DNA of 64,000 bases from Miltoncostaea sp963771025 (GTDB lineage: Bacteria; Actinomycetota; Thermoleophilia; Miltoncostaeales; Miltoncostaeaceae). The notes below the pieces were generated by a model. It saw only the letters and a program-made list of their open reading frames with translations. It searched no databases and was not told the DNA's origin. The stretch covers positions 372,001 through 436,000 of the forward strand of contig CAVYRL010000001.1 of the NCBI GenBank assembly GCA_963771025.1, read 5' to 3'. A program made the translations under genes and the position numbers. Each line of letters opens with the position of its first letter. The first letter of the stretch is position 1. Positions 34,003-42,843 of the stretch are shown piece by piece.

Positions 34003-35637
34003 GTGCAGGCCGCGGAGCTGATGGTGCGGTGCCTCGAGTCGGAGGGTGTGGAGCGCATCTACGCGATCCCGGGGGAGGAGACCCTCGAGATCGTCGAGGC
34101 CCTGCGCGATTCGACGATTGAGATCGTGATCGTCCGCCACGAGCAGGGCGCGGCCTTCATGGCCGACGTCCACGGGCGCCTGACCGGCAGGGCCGGGGTG
34201 TGCCTGGGGACCCTCGGGCCGGGTGCCACCAACCTGATCACCGGCATCGGCGACGCCTACCTCGACTACGCGCCGATGGTGGCCATCACCGGCCAGGTGG
34301 GCCTCGATCTGGTGCACAAGGAGAGCCACCAGTACATCGACATCGTCGACATGCTTCGGCCGGTGACCAAGTGGAACGCCCGCATCGAGCGCCCCGAGAC
34401 GGTGCCCGAGGTGGTGCGCAAGGCCTTCAAGCTGGCCGAGGCCGAGCGTCCCGGGCCGACCCACCTCGAGCTCTCCGAGACGATCGCCGCCGCCGAGCTG
34501 CCCGACTCGACGCGACCCCTCGCCGCCAGCCACTCGGGGCCGAGCCTGCCCGATGACGCCGTCATCCGCGAGGCCGCCGCGATCATCCGCTCCGCGCGCC
34601 GCCCCGTGATCATCACCGGCAACGGCGTCATCCGGGCGGGCGCGTCCGACGATCTGCGCGCGCTCTGCGAGCACGCCGGCATCCCCGCGTGTCCCACGTT
34701 CATGGGCAAGGGGGCGCTCGACGACCGCTCGCTGCTGTCCCTGCCCGCCGTCGGCCTGCAGGCGCGCGACAGCATGACCGCCGGTCTCGACGAGGCCGAC
34801 GTGGTGATCTGCGTGGGGTATGACGTCGTGGAGTTCGGGCCCGCCGGCTGGAACCCCAAGATGCTCAAGCGCATCATCCACGTGGACGCCCGCCCCGCCG
34901 AGGTGGACCAGAGCTACATCCCCGAGGTCGAGATCGTCGCCGGCGTGCGGGAGACCCTCCAGGCCCTGCGCGGCGAACTGCCCGCCGCATCCCAGCCGGC
35001 CTATGCCACCCGGCTGCGCGTGGCCGTCAACACCGAGCTGCGCGCGAGCGCCGAGCGACCCGGTGTCGTGAGCCCCCAGGCGGCCATCTCGGCGATCCGC
35101 GGTGCGATGGCCCCGACCGACATCCTGGTGTCGGACGTGGGTGCCCACAAGCTCTGGCTGGGGCGCCTGTTCCCCGCCTACGAGCCGAACACCGTCATCG
35201 TGGGCAACGGCTTCGCGAGCATGGGCATCGCCCTGCCGGGGGCGATCGCCGCCACGCTGGCCATGCCCGAGCGCCGGGTGGTGGCCGTCTCGGGCGACGG
35301 CGGGTTCCTGATGAACGTCCAGGAGATGGAGACCGCGACGCGCCTGGGCGCGCCGGTCACGGTGGTCGTGTGGGTGGACGGGTCGTACGGCGTGATCGGC
35401 TGGAAGCAGGAGCGGCGCTTCGGGCGCACCCATGCGATCCACTTCGGCAACCCCGACTTCGCCGATCTCGCCCGGGCATTCGGCTGGAGCCACCGCACCG
35501 CCACCGACGGCACGGGCCTTTCCGAGGCCCTCGGCGCGGCCTTCGCCGAGGAGGGGCCGGCGCTGATCACGGTGCCGATCGACTATCGCCACAACGTTCG
35601 CCTGGCCAATCTCGGAGAACCCGCCCTCAGCGCCTAG
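34003..35637 (+). CDS. Acetolactate synthase large subunit-like ThDP enzyme
   Basis: 544 residues from GTG 34003 with GGGGGAG upstream. The three-domain ThDP fold is complete: PYR-domain Glu47 in VRHEQGAAFMA, TLGPGATNLITG, a central domain (PVIITGNGVIRAG), and the cofactor-binding SGDGGFLMNVQEMETA near residue 430. It resembles catabolic (AlsS-type) acetolactate synthases, which condense two pyruvates and need no regulatory subunit; no ilvN or alsD gene is adjacent. Other ThDP family reactions remain possible. The pairing with an ALDH across a short divergent promoter region hints at an aldehyde or pyruvate catabolic role. Confidence 0.87.
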   Translation: MQAAELMVRCLESEGVERIYAIPGEETLEIVEALRDSTIEIVIVRHEQGAAFMADVHGRLTGRAGVCLGTLGPGATNLITGIGDAYLDYAPMVAITGQVGLDLVHKESHQYIDIVDMLRPVTKWNARIERPETVPEVVRKAFKLAEAERPGPTHLELSETIAAAELPDSTRPLAASHSGPSLPDDAVIREAAAIIRSARRPVIITGNGVIRAGASDDLRALCEHAGIPACPTFMGKGALDDRSLLSLPAVGLQARDSMTAGLDEADVVICVGYDVVEFGPAGWNPKMLKRIIHVDARPAEVDQSYIPEVEIVAGVRETLQALRGELPAASQPAYATRLRVAVNTELRASAERPGVVSPQAAISAIRGAMAPTDILVSDVGAHKLWLGRLFPAYEPNTVIVGNGFASMGIALPGAIAATLAMPERRVVAVSGDGGFLMNVQEMETATRLGAPVTVVVWVDGSYGVIGWKQERRFGRTHAIHFGNPDFADLARAFGWSHRTATDGTGLSEALGAAFAEEGPALITVPIDYRHNVRLANLGEPALSA

Positions 35638-35645
35638 GGCGGATG

Positions 35646-35815
35646 TAGGCGCGGAGAACCTCGAGCCGGTCGTCTTCGGCCTGCTGGTCGCCGTCGCGGC
35701 GCTGAGCTCCTGTCGCGCCTTCTACGCATCCCGTGCCCGATCCTGTCGGTGATCGGCGGCCTGGTCGACCTCGGGGACTCACACCTCGAGCTGCCACCCG
35801 AGGCGATCGGCCGGC
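35646..35815 (+). pseudogene. N-terminal stub of a CPA1 Na+/H+ antiporter
   Basis: Just after the acetolactate synthase gene, one frame reads ENLEPVVFGLLVAVAALS and then, one frame over, IPCPILSVIGGLVDLGD followed by LELPPEA. That order matches the N-terminus of actinobacterial CPA1/NhaP antiporters (VFGLLVAVAALA... then IPYPI..V.GGL.LG..P...LPPE). No start codon or remaining antiporter body is present, so this is a degraded remnant. The bases from 35816 to 35857 hold nothing else recognisable. Confidence 0.5.
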
Positions 35816-35857
35816 GCCACCGCGAGCACTGGCGCCGGCCGGTCTCCCATCGGGGGG

Positions 35858-36286
35858 CTACCCCTGGTCCAGCGTCGCGTCCAGGGTGACCTCGGGCACG
35901 GCTGCCAGGGCCCTGCTGACCGGGCAGTTCTTCTTGGCGTCCTCGGCGGCGGACGTGAACCCGGCCTCGTCGATGCCCGGCACCACGCCGAGCGTCGTGA
36001 GGTGGATGGTGGTGATGGTGGCCGCCCCGTCCACGGGCCTGATCGTGACGAGGGCCTCGGTGGAGATCGACGTCGGGGGGGTGCCCGCCTTGGTGAGGAC
36101 ACCCGAGAGGGCCATCGAGAAGCACGCCGCGTGCGCGGCGCCGATCAGCTGCTCGGGATTCGCGCCCGGCCCGTCCTCGAAACGGGACGCGAACGAGTAG
36201 TCGCCGGCGATGGAATCACCGGCGAGGAACGTCCCGTGGCCGGACTTCAGGTCGCCCTGCCACCGTGCACTGCCCTTTGACGGCAT
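35858..36286 (-). CDS. OsmC family peroxiredoxin
   Basis: A 142-residue OsmC/Ohr-fold protein with both redox cysteines: Cys55 in AAHAACFSMAL and Cys121 in KNCPVSRAL. GANPEQLIGAAH before the first Cys is the OsmC-type signature. It reduces organic hydroperoxides in the cytoplasm, usually with dihydrolipoyl protein as reductant. ATG at 36286. It stands alone between the antiporter remnant and the MMPL gene, transcribed away from the latter. Confidence 0.92.
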   Translation of the reverse strand: MPSKGSARWQGDLKSGHGTFLAGDSIAGDYSFASRFEDGPGANPEQLIGAAHAACFSMALSGVLTKAGTPPTSISTEALVTIRPVDGAATITTIHLTTLGVVPGIDEAGFTSAAEDAKKNCPVSRALAAVPEVTLDATLDQG

Positions 36287-36488
36287 CGATCGCTCCCTTC
36301 GTGGACTCCATGGACTACCGACGCATGTTGCCCACCCGGGCCGGGCCAGGCCCGCCGGCGGGTGGGGCCAGCATCAGTACGGGACGCCGGGAGGCTCCCC
36401 CCCGGTTCTGCCGGTGGCTCCATGGGCGTGAGGACGCCGGTCGCGGATCGTGGCCCCACACGGCCACCCGATGCGATCGGAGCACCCG

Positions 36489-38721
36489 GTGCCACCTGCG
36501 CGAACCACCCTCCTGGAACGCCACGGCCGCCGCATGGCGCGCGGCCGCTGGATCGTCATTCCCCTCTTCGTCGTCCTGCTGGTGGGCGCGTTCATGCTCA
36601 GCGCGCGCATCGGCGAGGTGACCGGCTCCGAGCAGACACTGCCGGGCTCCGAGGCGCAGCGCGGCATCGACCTCGTGCGATCGACGTTCTCGAATGGTCG
36701 TGAGGCCACCGACGTCCAGCCCGTGTTCCGCAACGCGACGCTCACCGTGGACGACCCGGGCTACCGCTCCGCGGTGCAGGCCTCGCTCACGCGGGCGGCC
36801 GCCGTCGTGCCCGGTACCCGCGTGGTCTCGTACTTCGGCACGGGCAGCCGCGACCTGGTGGGCGACGACGGGCACCTGACCTTCGCGACTCTCTCCGTCC
36901 CGCTCGGCGCCGAGGCGACCTCGAACCGGATTCCGGCCATCCGCGAGGCCCTCGGCACCCCGCCGGGCTTCGCGCCGATCCTCGTCGGGGGCGACGCCGC
37001 CGTCTGGCACGACACCGAGGACGGCTTCAACGCCGACCTCGCGCGCGCCGAGACGGTCGTGCTGCCGGTGGCCCTCCTGATCCTGCTGATCTTCTTCGGC
37101 AGCATCACGAGCGCCCTGCTCCCGCTGCTGATGGCCGTCGCGACGATGATGCTCGCCATGGCGGGCACGTTCCTCGCCGGTCAGTCGATCACGATCGCCG
37201 AGCAGGTGACCACGATCATCACGCTGGTCAGCGTGGCGCTCGGGGTCGACTACGCGCTGCTTGTGGTGTCGCGCTTCCGCGAGGAGATGCGGGCCGGCGC
37301 CGACCGCGTGGACGCCACGGCGCGCACCGTGGCGACGGCGGGCCGGGCAGTGCTGCTGTCCGGGATCACCGTGGCGATCGGCCTCGCCGTCCTGGTCGCG
37401 CTCCCCGTCCCGTTCGTCCGCTCGATGGGCATCGGGGGCATGCTCGTGCCGCTCAGCGCGGTGCTCTGCGCGGTCACGATCCTCCCCGCGGTCCTATGCG
37501 CGCTGGGGCGCCGCGTTCGACTCCCTGCGCGTGTACCCGCGCCGCTGGGCGCTGCCGGCCGGGGCGATCTGGGGCCCGATCTCGCGGGCGGTCACCGGGT
37601 GGGCCATCCCGCTCGCGGCCATCGTGCTGTTCGGCCTGGTGGGCCTCGCCGGCCAGTCCACCAGCATGAGCATCCACCAGGACCAGCTCTCCGATGCGCG
37701 CGACGTCGAGGCCGTGCAGGCCGGGCGCCTGGTGCGCGCGGAGCTCGGGGGCACGCTCAACCCGGACGTCTACGTCATCGACAGCGGCCGGGGCGACGGC
37801 GTCTACACCCGGCGCACCCTCGAGGGCGTGGCCCGCGTGGCCGATCAGTTGCGCTCCGAGCGCGCCGTGGTGAGCGGCGTCACCTGGCCCTCCACGACGG
37901 ACCCCGCGGCGTTCCGCCGAGCGGCCGAGGGCGGGCTGGTCGACGCCACCGGTCGCTACGCCCTGCTCCAGGTGTCGCCTCACGGGGACCCGCTCTCGGA
38001 CTCGGCGCGTGACCTCAACGCCCTGATGCGGGCGAAGAAGGACCAGGTGTCGGCCGCCGTCCCCGGTGGCGAGGTGTTGCTCACGGGCGCGCCGGCCGTC
38101 GTGAACGAGTTCACCGACTCCCTCTACGGGCCGTTCCCGTGGCTGGTCGTGGGCGTGCTGGTGCTGACCTTCGTGGCCCTGATGCGCGCGTTCCGCTCGT
38201 GGCTGGTCCCGCTGACCGCGGTGCTGCTGTCGGGCGTCTCCCTGCTGGCGACCTACGGCGTGCTGTACCTCGTGTTCCAGAGGGGCATCGGATCGGGCCT
38301 GCTCGGCGTGGACCACGACGTGCGAGGGATCGCGCTGTGGGTGCCGGTGATGCTGTTCTCGTTCCTGTTCGGCATCTCGATGGACTACCAGGTGTTCCTG
38401 GTGGAGCGCATGCGCGAGCTGCGCGACGCCGGCGAGACCAACCGCCGGGCGGTGCAGCTGGGCCTGGCGCACACCGGCCGGGTCGTGGGCACGGCCGCCC
38501 TGATCATGGTCGTGGCCTTCGGAGGCTTCGCCACCGCGACCGACATGGGGATGAAGGAGTTCGGCTTCGGCCTGGCCGTCGCCGTGGCCATCGACGCCCT
38601 GCTGGTGCGGTGCCTGATCGTGCCGGCGCTGATGAGGATGACCGGCGAGCGCAACTGGACGATGCCGCGCCGCCTGGCCCGTATCGCCCGCGTGCGGCCC
38701 CGCCCGGTGCTGTCCAAGTAG
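36489..38721 (+). pseudogene. MMPL family transporter, interrupted by a single-base frameshift
   Basis: Two frames together encode one roughly 743-residue RND/MMPL transporter with 12 helices. The first part (GTG 36489, GGAG upstream) carries the first helix, extracytoplasmic domain and VALGVDYALLVVSRFREE. The second carries the second extracytoplasmic domain and FLFGISMDYQVFLVERMRE. Both SRFREE and VERMRE loops are standard. The break is at 37511-37520: the sequence reads GCGTTCGAC where GCGTCGAC would restore a continuous RRVDSLRVYPRR, so one extra T (37516/37517) causes it. Everything after the break is well conserved, so sequencing error or a very recent mutation is likely. MMPL proteins export lipids or small hydrophobic molecules. 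Confidence 0.85.
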
Positions 38722-38779
38722 TCCACACCCCCGCCACCGGGGCGCGGGTCGCCCCGGTGGCTCGTACCATCGGAGAGTC

Positions 38780-40456
38780 ATGAGCGCCATTCGCCGTCAC
38801 CTCGTCGCACCCGTCGCCGACGGGCGCGTCTTCCGCCACCTCGGGCTGGTCGCCAGCGCGATCCCCCTGGGCGTCGCCTGGCTCGTGATGCTCGTCGTCG
38901 GGTGGGCGCTCGGCCTCGGCCTGATCATCACCCTGCTCGGCATCCCGATCCTCGTCGGGCTGGCCTACGCCGTCCGTGAGTGCGCCCGCTTCGAACGCGG
39001 TCTGCTCGACATGGTCGTGGGCACGCGCCTCGCGGGTCCCGTCCGGCCGGTGTGGGCGGGGTCGTTCCTCTCGACGCTCGCGCGGCAGGGGTCCGATCCG
39101 CGCGTCTGGCGCGAGCAGGCCTATCTGTTGCTGCGGTTCGTCGCCGGCGTGCCGGTCGCCTTCGTGGTGCTGGGGGTGATCGGCTTCTCGCTCCAGCTGA
39201 TCCTGGCCCCGACCTACTACCGGGTGAACGGCGCCCTCGACGGGAACTTCTGGAACGTCAACACGCTGCCCGAGGCCCTGCTGCTGGTGCCCCTGGGCCT
39301 GGCCCTGCTGTGCCTCGCGGTGCCGCTGACCGGCGCCGCCGGGCGGATGTGGACCGCTCTGGCCGTGGGGGTGCTCGGCTCGCCGGGGGGCCTCGAGCAC
39401 CACGCGGCGCGCGCGACCCCGCCGGCACGACCGACACGGCCCGTCGCGAGCGCGGTGATCGGCGTGGTTGTCGTGCTCGCCGTGGTCGTGATGATCCAGA
39501 TCGTGTGCGTGGTGATCTGGGCGGCGACCACGCCGGGCGACTACTTCTGGCCGATCTGGGTCATCCTGCCGCTGACGGCGATCCTCGCGATCGTCGCGAT
39601 CGCGGCCCTCACGCCCGTCATCGCCTCCCGCGCGCCGCTGCGCACCCGCATCCTGGCGCGCCACGCCGGCATCTCCGCGGTCGTCTGCGTGTTCCTCGTG
39701 GTGGTCTGGCTGCTCACGACGCCGGGAGGCTACTTCTGGCCGATCTGGCCGATCGTCGTGCTGGCCCTCGCGGTCGCGATACACGCGGCGATCGTCCAGT
39801 TCGGCCCGGGCGTCCAGCGCCAGATGGCAGAGCGCATCGACGTCCTCACATCCACCCGCGCGGCCGCCGCCGATGCCCAGGCCGCCGAGCTGCGGCGCAT
39901 CGAGCGCGATCTGCACGACGGTGCCCAGGCGCGCCTGGTGGCGCTCGCGATGGACCTCGGCCTCGCGCGGGAGCGGATGGACACCGCGCCCGAGGAGGCC
40001 CGCACGCTGGTGGCCGAGGCGCACGACGAGGCGAAGCGCGCGCTGGTGGAGCTGCGCGATCTGGCGCGGGGCATCCACCCGGCGGTGCTCAGCGACCGCG
40101 GCCTCGAGGCGGCGGTGGGCTCGCTCGCCGCCACCAGTCCGATCCCCACCGAGGTGCGCATGTCGCTCGATGGCCGACTGGAGCCCGCGATCGAGGCGGC
40201 GGCCTACTTCACGGTGTCCGAGGCCCTCGCCAACGCGGCCAAGCACAGCCGCGCCGACGCGGTCTCGGTGAGCGTCGTCGGCGACGGCAGCCTTGTGAGG
40301 GTGAGCGTGAGCGACGACGGCGTGGGCGGGGCGGACGCGTCGGGGGACGGGCTCACCGGCCTGCGGCGACGTCTGGAGGCCCACGACGGCACGCTCACCG
40401 TCGGGCCGGGGCCCGACGGTGGCACGACCCTCCTGGCGGTGCTGCCGTGCGAGTAG
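38780..40456 (+). CDS. NarL-type sensor histidine kinase with membrane sensor domain
   Basis: 558 residues. The first 340 include a putative-sensor-type domain with paired helices (LLRFVAGVPVAFVVLGVIGF, LLVPLGLALLCLAVPL) and a second hydrophobic block of helices that twice contains the TTPG-YFWPIW motif, a 2TM-domain-like duplication. A HisKA_3 dimerisation domain follows with phospho-acceptor His379 in RIERDLHDGAQARL, then an HATPase_c domain (SEALANAAKHSRA, DDGVGGA, GLTGLRRRLEAHDG). ATG with GGAGAG upstream. The response-regulator gene starts 10 bp before its stop. The stimulus is unknown. Confidence 0.9.
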   Translation: MSAIRRHLVAPVADGRVFRHLGLVASAIPLGVAWLVMLVVGWALGLGLIITLLGIPILVGLAYAVRECARFERGLLDMVVGTRLAGPVRPVWAGSFLSTLARQGSDPRVWREQAYLLLRFVAGVPVAFVVLGVIGFSLQLILAPTYYRVNGALDGNFWNVNTLPEALLLVPLGLALLCLAVPLTGAAGRMWTALAVGVLGSPGGLEHHAARATPPARPTRPVASAVIGVVVVLAVVVMIQIVCVVIWAATTPGDYFWPIWVILPLTAILAIVAIAALTPVIASRAPLRTRILARHAGISAVVCVFLVVVWLLTTPGGYFWPIWPIVVLALAVAIHAAIVQFGPGVQRQMAERIDVLTSTRAAAADAQAAELRRIERDLHDGAQARLVALAMDLGLARERMDTAPEEARTLVAEAHDEAKRALVELRDLARGIHPAVLSDRGLEAAVGSLAATSPIPTEVRMSLDGRLEPAIEAAAYFTVSEALANAAKHSRADAVSVSVVGDGSLVRVSVSDDGVGGADASGDGLTGLRRRLEAHDGTLTVGPGPDGGTTLLAVLPCE

Positions 40457-41091
40457 TCATCGCGGAGGATCTCGCCCTGCTGCGCGACGGAATCGTCCGC
40501 CTGCTGCGCGATCACGGCATCGACGTGGTGGCCGCCGTCGAGGACGGCGACGCCCTGGTGGAGGCCGTGGAGCGCGAGCGCCCCGATGTCGCCGTGGTGG
40601 ATGTGCGCCTGCCGCCCAGCTTCCGCGACGAGGGCCTGCGCGCCGCCCTCGAGGCGCGGCGCCGCGTGCCCGGGACGGCGGTGCTGGTGGTCTCGCAATA
40701 CGTCGAGCAGACCTACGCCGTCGAGTTGCTCGCCGACGGGGGAGGGGGAATCGGCTACCTGCTCAAGGAGCGCATCGCCGACCCGGCCGACTTCGTGGAC
40801 GCCGTGCGCCGCGTGGCCGCCGGCGGCACCGCGATGGACCCTGAGGTGGTCGCCCAGCTCGTGGCCCGGCGCGGCCGCAGCTCGCCGGTGGCCGAGCTGA
40901 CGCCCCGTGAGCTGGAGGTGCTTGAGCTGATGGCCGAGGGGCGCTCCAACGCCGCCATCGCCGACGCGCTGGTCGTGACCGAGGGGGCGGTGGAGAAGCA
41001 CATCTCCAACATCTTCGGGAAGCTCCAGCTGGCGCCGTCGGACACCGCGCATCGCCGTGTCCTGGCCGTTCTGGCGTTCCTGAGGAGCTAG
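40447..41091 (+). CDS. NarL/LuxR-type response regulator
   Basis: 214 residues from GTG 40447, overlapping the kinase gene. The receiver domain has the acidic pair (IAEDLALLRDG), phospho-acceptor Asp52 in VVDVRLPP and the conserved Lys in YLLKERI. The C-terminal LuxR helix-turn-helix (LTPRELEVLELMAEGRSNAAIA and EGAVEKHISNIFGKL) is intact. It is the obvious partner of the kinase and a paralogue of the regulator at 47209-47880. Target genes are unknown. Confidence 0.93.
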   Translation: MRVVIAEDLALLRDGIVRLLRDHGIDVVAAVEDGDALVEAVERERPDVAVVDVRLPPSFRDEGLRAALEARRRVPGTAVLVVSQYVEQTYAVELLADGGGGIGYLLKERIADPADFVDAVRRVAAGGTAMDPEVVAQLVARRGRSSPVAELTPRELEVLELMAEGRSNAAIADALVVTEGAVEKHISNIFGKLQLAPSDTAHRRVLAVLAFLRS

Positions 41092-41121
41092 ACGCCCCCC
41101 GCCGGCGGCGCCGGAGACCTC

Positions 41122-42297
41122 CTAGCTGCCGAGCGTCCCCACGTGGCGGCCCCACGCGGTGGCCGAGGGCCAGTACTCCCTCAGGAAGCTGATGCTGGGG
41201 CCGCCACGCGACCCGGAGGAGTGGATCAACCAGCCGCCGCCCAGCGAGATGCCCGTGTGGCTGATCGTGCCCTTCGCGCTCTTGGGCCCGGACGGGCCGA
41301 AGAACACGAGGTCGCCCGGCTCCAGGTTGGTTGCCGGGACCTTCTCGGCCGGGTCCTCCCAGGCCATGTCGTCGGCCGTGCGGCCGAGCAGGCCGCTTCC
41401 CAGCGACATCTCGCTCGGCTTGGCGCTGCCCTTGAACGCCCACCACACCAGACCGGAGCAGTCGAAGCCGCCGTGCGCCTGCGCGCCCCAGGGCGCACCG
41501 GTGGTGGCTTTGGGCCAGTCGCCGGCCCAGACATAGGGCTGGCCGATCTGCCAGACGGCCGCCTGCACCACGGCGAACCGCTGCGCGTCCATCGCGGGGA
41601 GGTGGATCGTGCGGTAGCGCGCCAGCCTCGCGCGCTGCCACGAGCCGACGCCGCGGGCCCGGTCGAGCATGTAGACGAGGTCGGCGAGGCGGATCGTCTC
41701 GCGCCGCGAGCGTTCGCGGCCGTCACGCGAGGAGGGCTGGTTGTACACGAAGCCGAGCTCGCGGACGAGCACCTCGCTGCCGGCATTGGCCGGCATGTGC
41801 AGCGCGGGGCCGCCATCGACGCGCAGCTTCTGGATGCCGCGGCGCTCGGGTCCGAGGCCCAGCGCGCTCACGAAGGCGGCGTGCGCGGCCCACACGCTGA
41901 GGGGCGCGGTCCGATTGGCGTGGCTGCGCGGGGTCCCCGTGAGGATGCCGAGCGCCGTGTCCAGGTCGCCGCGGGTGGCGTCGCGCGACAGGTTGGCGCG
42001 GGCGAGGCCGGGCCACGAAGGGGCGACGCGCGCGGCGGCCGAGCCGGCCCAGGAGTCGAGTTTCGCGCCCGGGGTCGTCGGTGCGACGGGCCCCGTGGGC
42101 GCGACCGGGGCGGGAGTCGCGGGCGCGGGTGTGGCCGGAGCGGGCGTGGGTGCGGGCGCCTGCGCCGGCCGGGCGCCGCCGCCCGGCGCGGGCACGGTGG
42201 CCGTGGGAGCGGGGGGCTGCGGTCGGGCGGCGGCGGCACCGGCCCCCCAGAGGGCGATCAGGGCGACGGCGACCGGCAGGAGCAGATTGCGGGACAC
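41122..42297 (-). CDS. Secreted NlpC/P60 family peptidoglycan hydrolase
   Basis: About 391 residues: a signal peptide (LLLPVAVALIALWGAGAAAA), a long Pro/Ala-rich linker, a helical middle region and a C-terminal NlpC/P60 domain. The catalytic Cys is in GGFDCSGLVWW and the His in ISHTGISLGGGWLIH; EPGDLVFFGPSG is also typical. It would cleave peptide bonds in cell-wall muropeptides outside the cell. The start is uncertain: GTG 42297 gives a clean leader, whereas the frame extends to ATG 42408, overlapping the divergent msrB start. I prefer the shorter form. Confidence 0.82.
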   Translation of the reverse strand: MSRNLLLPVAVALIALWGAGAAAARPQPPAPTATVPAPGGGARPAQAPAPTPAPATPAPATPAPVAPTGPVAPTTPGAKLDSWAGSAAARVAPSWPGLARANLSRDATRGDLDTALGILTGTPRSHANRTAPLSVWAAHAAFVSALGLGPERRGIQKLRVDGGPALHMPANAGSEVLVRELGFVYNQPSSRDGRERSRRETIRLADLVYMLDRARGVGSWQRARLARYRTIHLPAMDAQRFAVVQAAVWQIGQPYVWAGDWPKATTGAPWGAQAHGGFDCSGLVWWAFKGSAKPSEMSLGSGLLGRTADDMAWEDPAEKVPATNLEPGDLVFFGPSGPKSAKGTISHTGISLGGGWLIHSSGSRGGPSISFLREYWPSATAWGRHVGTLGS

Positions 42298-42406
42298 TCC
42301 TCTTCGATCGGCTTCCGCGACATCAGAATCCACCCGCGAGGTCGCGGGAGAACCGACCTGTGCCACAGTTCGGGGAGATCCGACCCCGATGTGGAAGAGG
42401 AGCCCC

Positions 42407-42808
42407 ATGGCCAGCGACCGTAACCAGGCCGATCAGGACTGGCGAGAGCGGTTGTCGCCGGAGCAGTTCGCCGTCACCCGGCAGGGTGCGACCGAGCGCG
42501 CGTTCACCGGAATCTACTGGGATCACCACGGCGACGGTGTTTATGCATGTGTGTGCTGCGGCGAGCCTCTGTTCGATTCCGAGACCAAGTTCGAGTCGGG
42601 ATCGGGCTGGCCGAGCTTCTTCGCCCCGGCCACCGACGAGGTGGAGAACCGGGTCGACACCAGCCACGGCATGGTCCGCACGGAGGTCGTGTGCCGCGGG
42701 TGCGGAGCGCATCTGGGCCACGTCTTCGAGGACGGGCCCGCCCCCACCGGGCTGAGGTACTGCATCAACTCCGCCTCCCTCGAGTTCGAGGAGCGGGGGA
42801 AGGGCTGA
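42407..42808 (+). CDS. msrB: Peptide-methionine (R)-S-oxide reductase MsrB
   Basis: 133 residues, ATG preceded by AAGAGGAG. Zinc-binding CxxC pairs are present (CVCCGEPLF and CRGCGAHLGHVF), the active site RYCINSASLEF holds the catalytic Cys, and GSGWPSFF is the substrate pocket. It reduces methionine-R-sulfoxide in proteins, with electrons from thioredoxin. Full length for a single-domain MsrB. The GH3 gene follows immediately on the same strand. Confidence 0.95.
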   Translation: MASDRNQADQDWRERLSPEQFAVTRQGATERAFTGIYWDHHGDGVYACVCCGEPLFDSETKFESGSGWPSFFAPATDEVENRVDTSHGMVRTEVVCRGCGAHLGHVFEDGPAPTGLRYCINSASLEFEERGKG

Positions 42809-42843
42809 TCGCCGGCGCCATCGGCGCCGGGCTCGCGCTCGTC

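Noticed and set aside
32458..35637. Bifunctional divergent operon for branched-chain amino-acid synthesis
   Set aside because: No ilvN, ilvC or ilvD; the ThDP enzyme looks catabolic (AlsS-like) and the partner is an aldehyde dehydrogenase.
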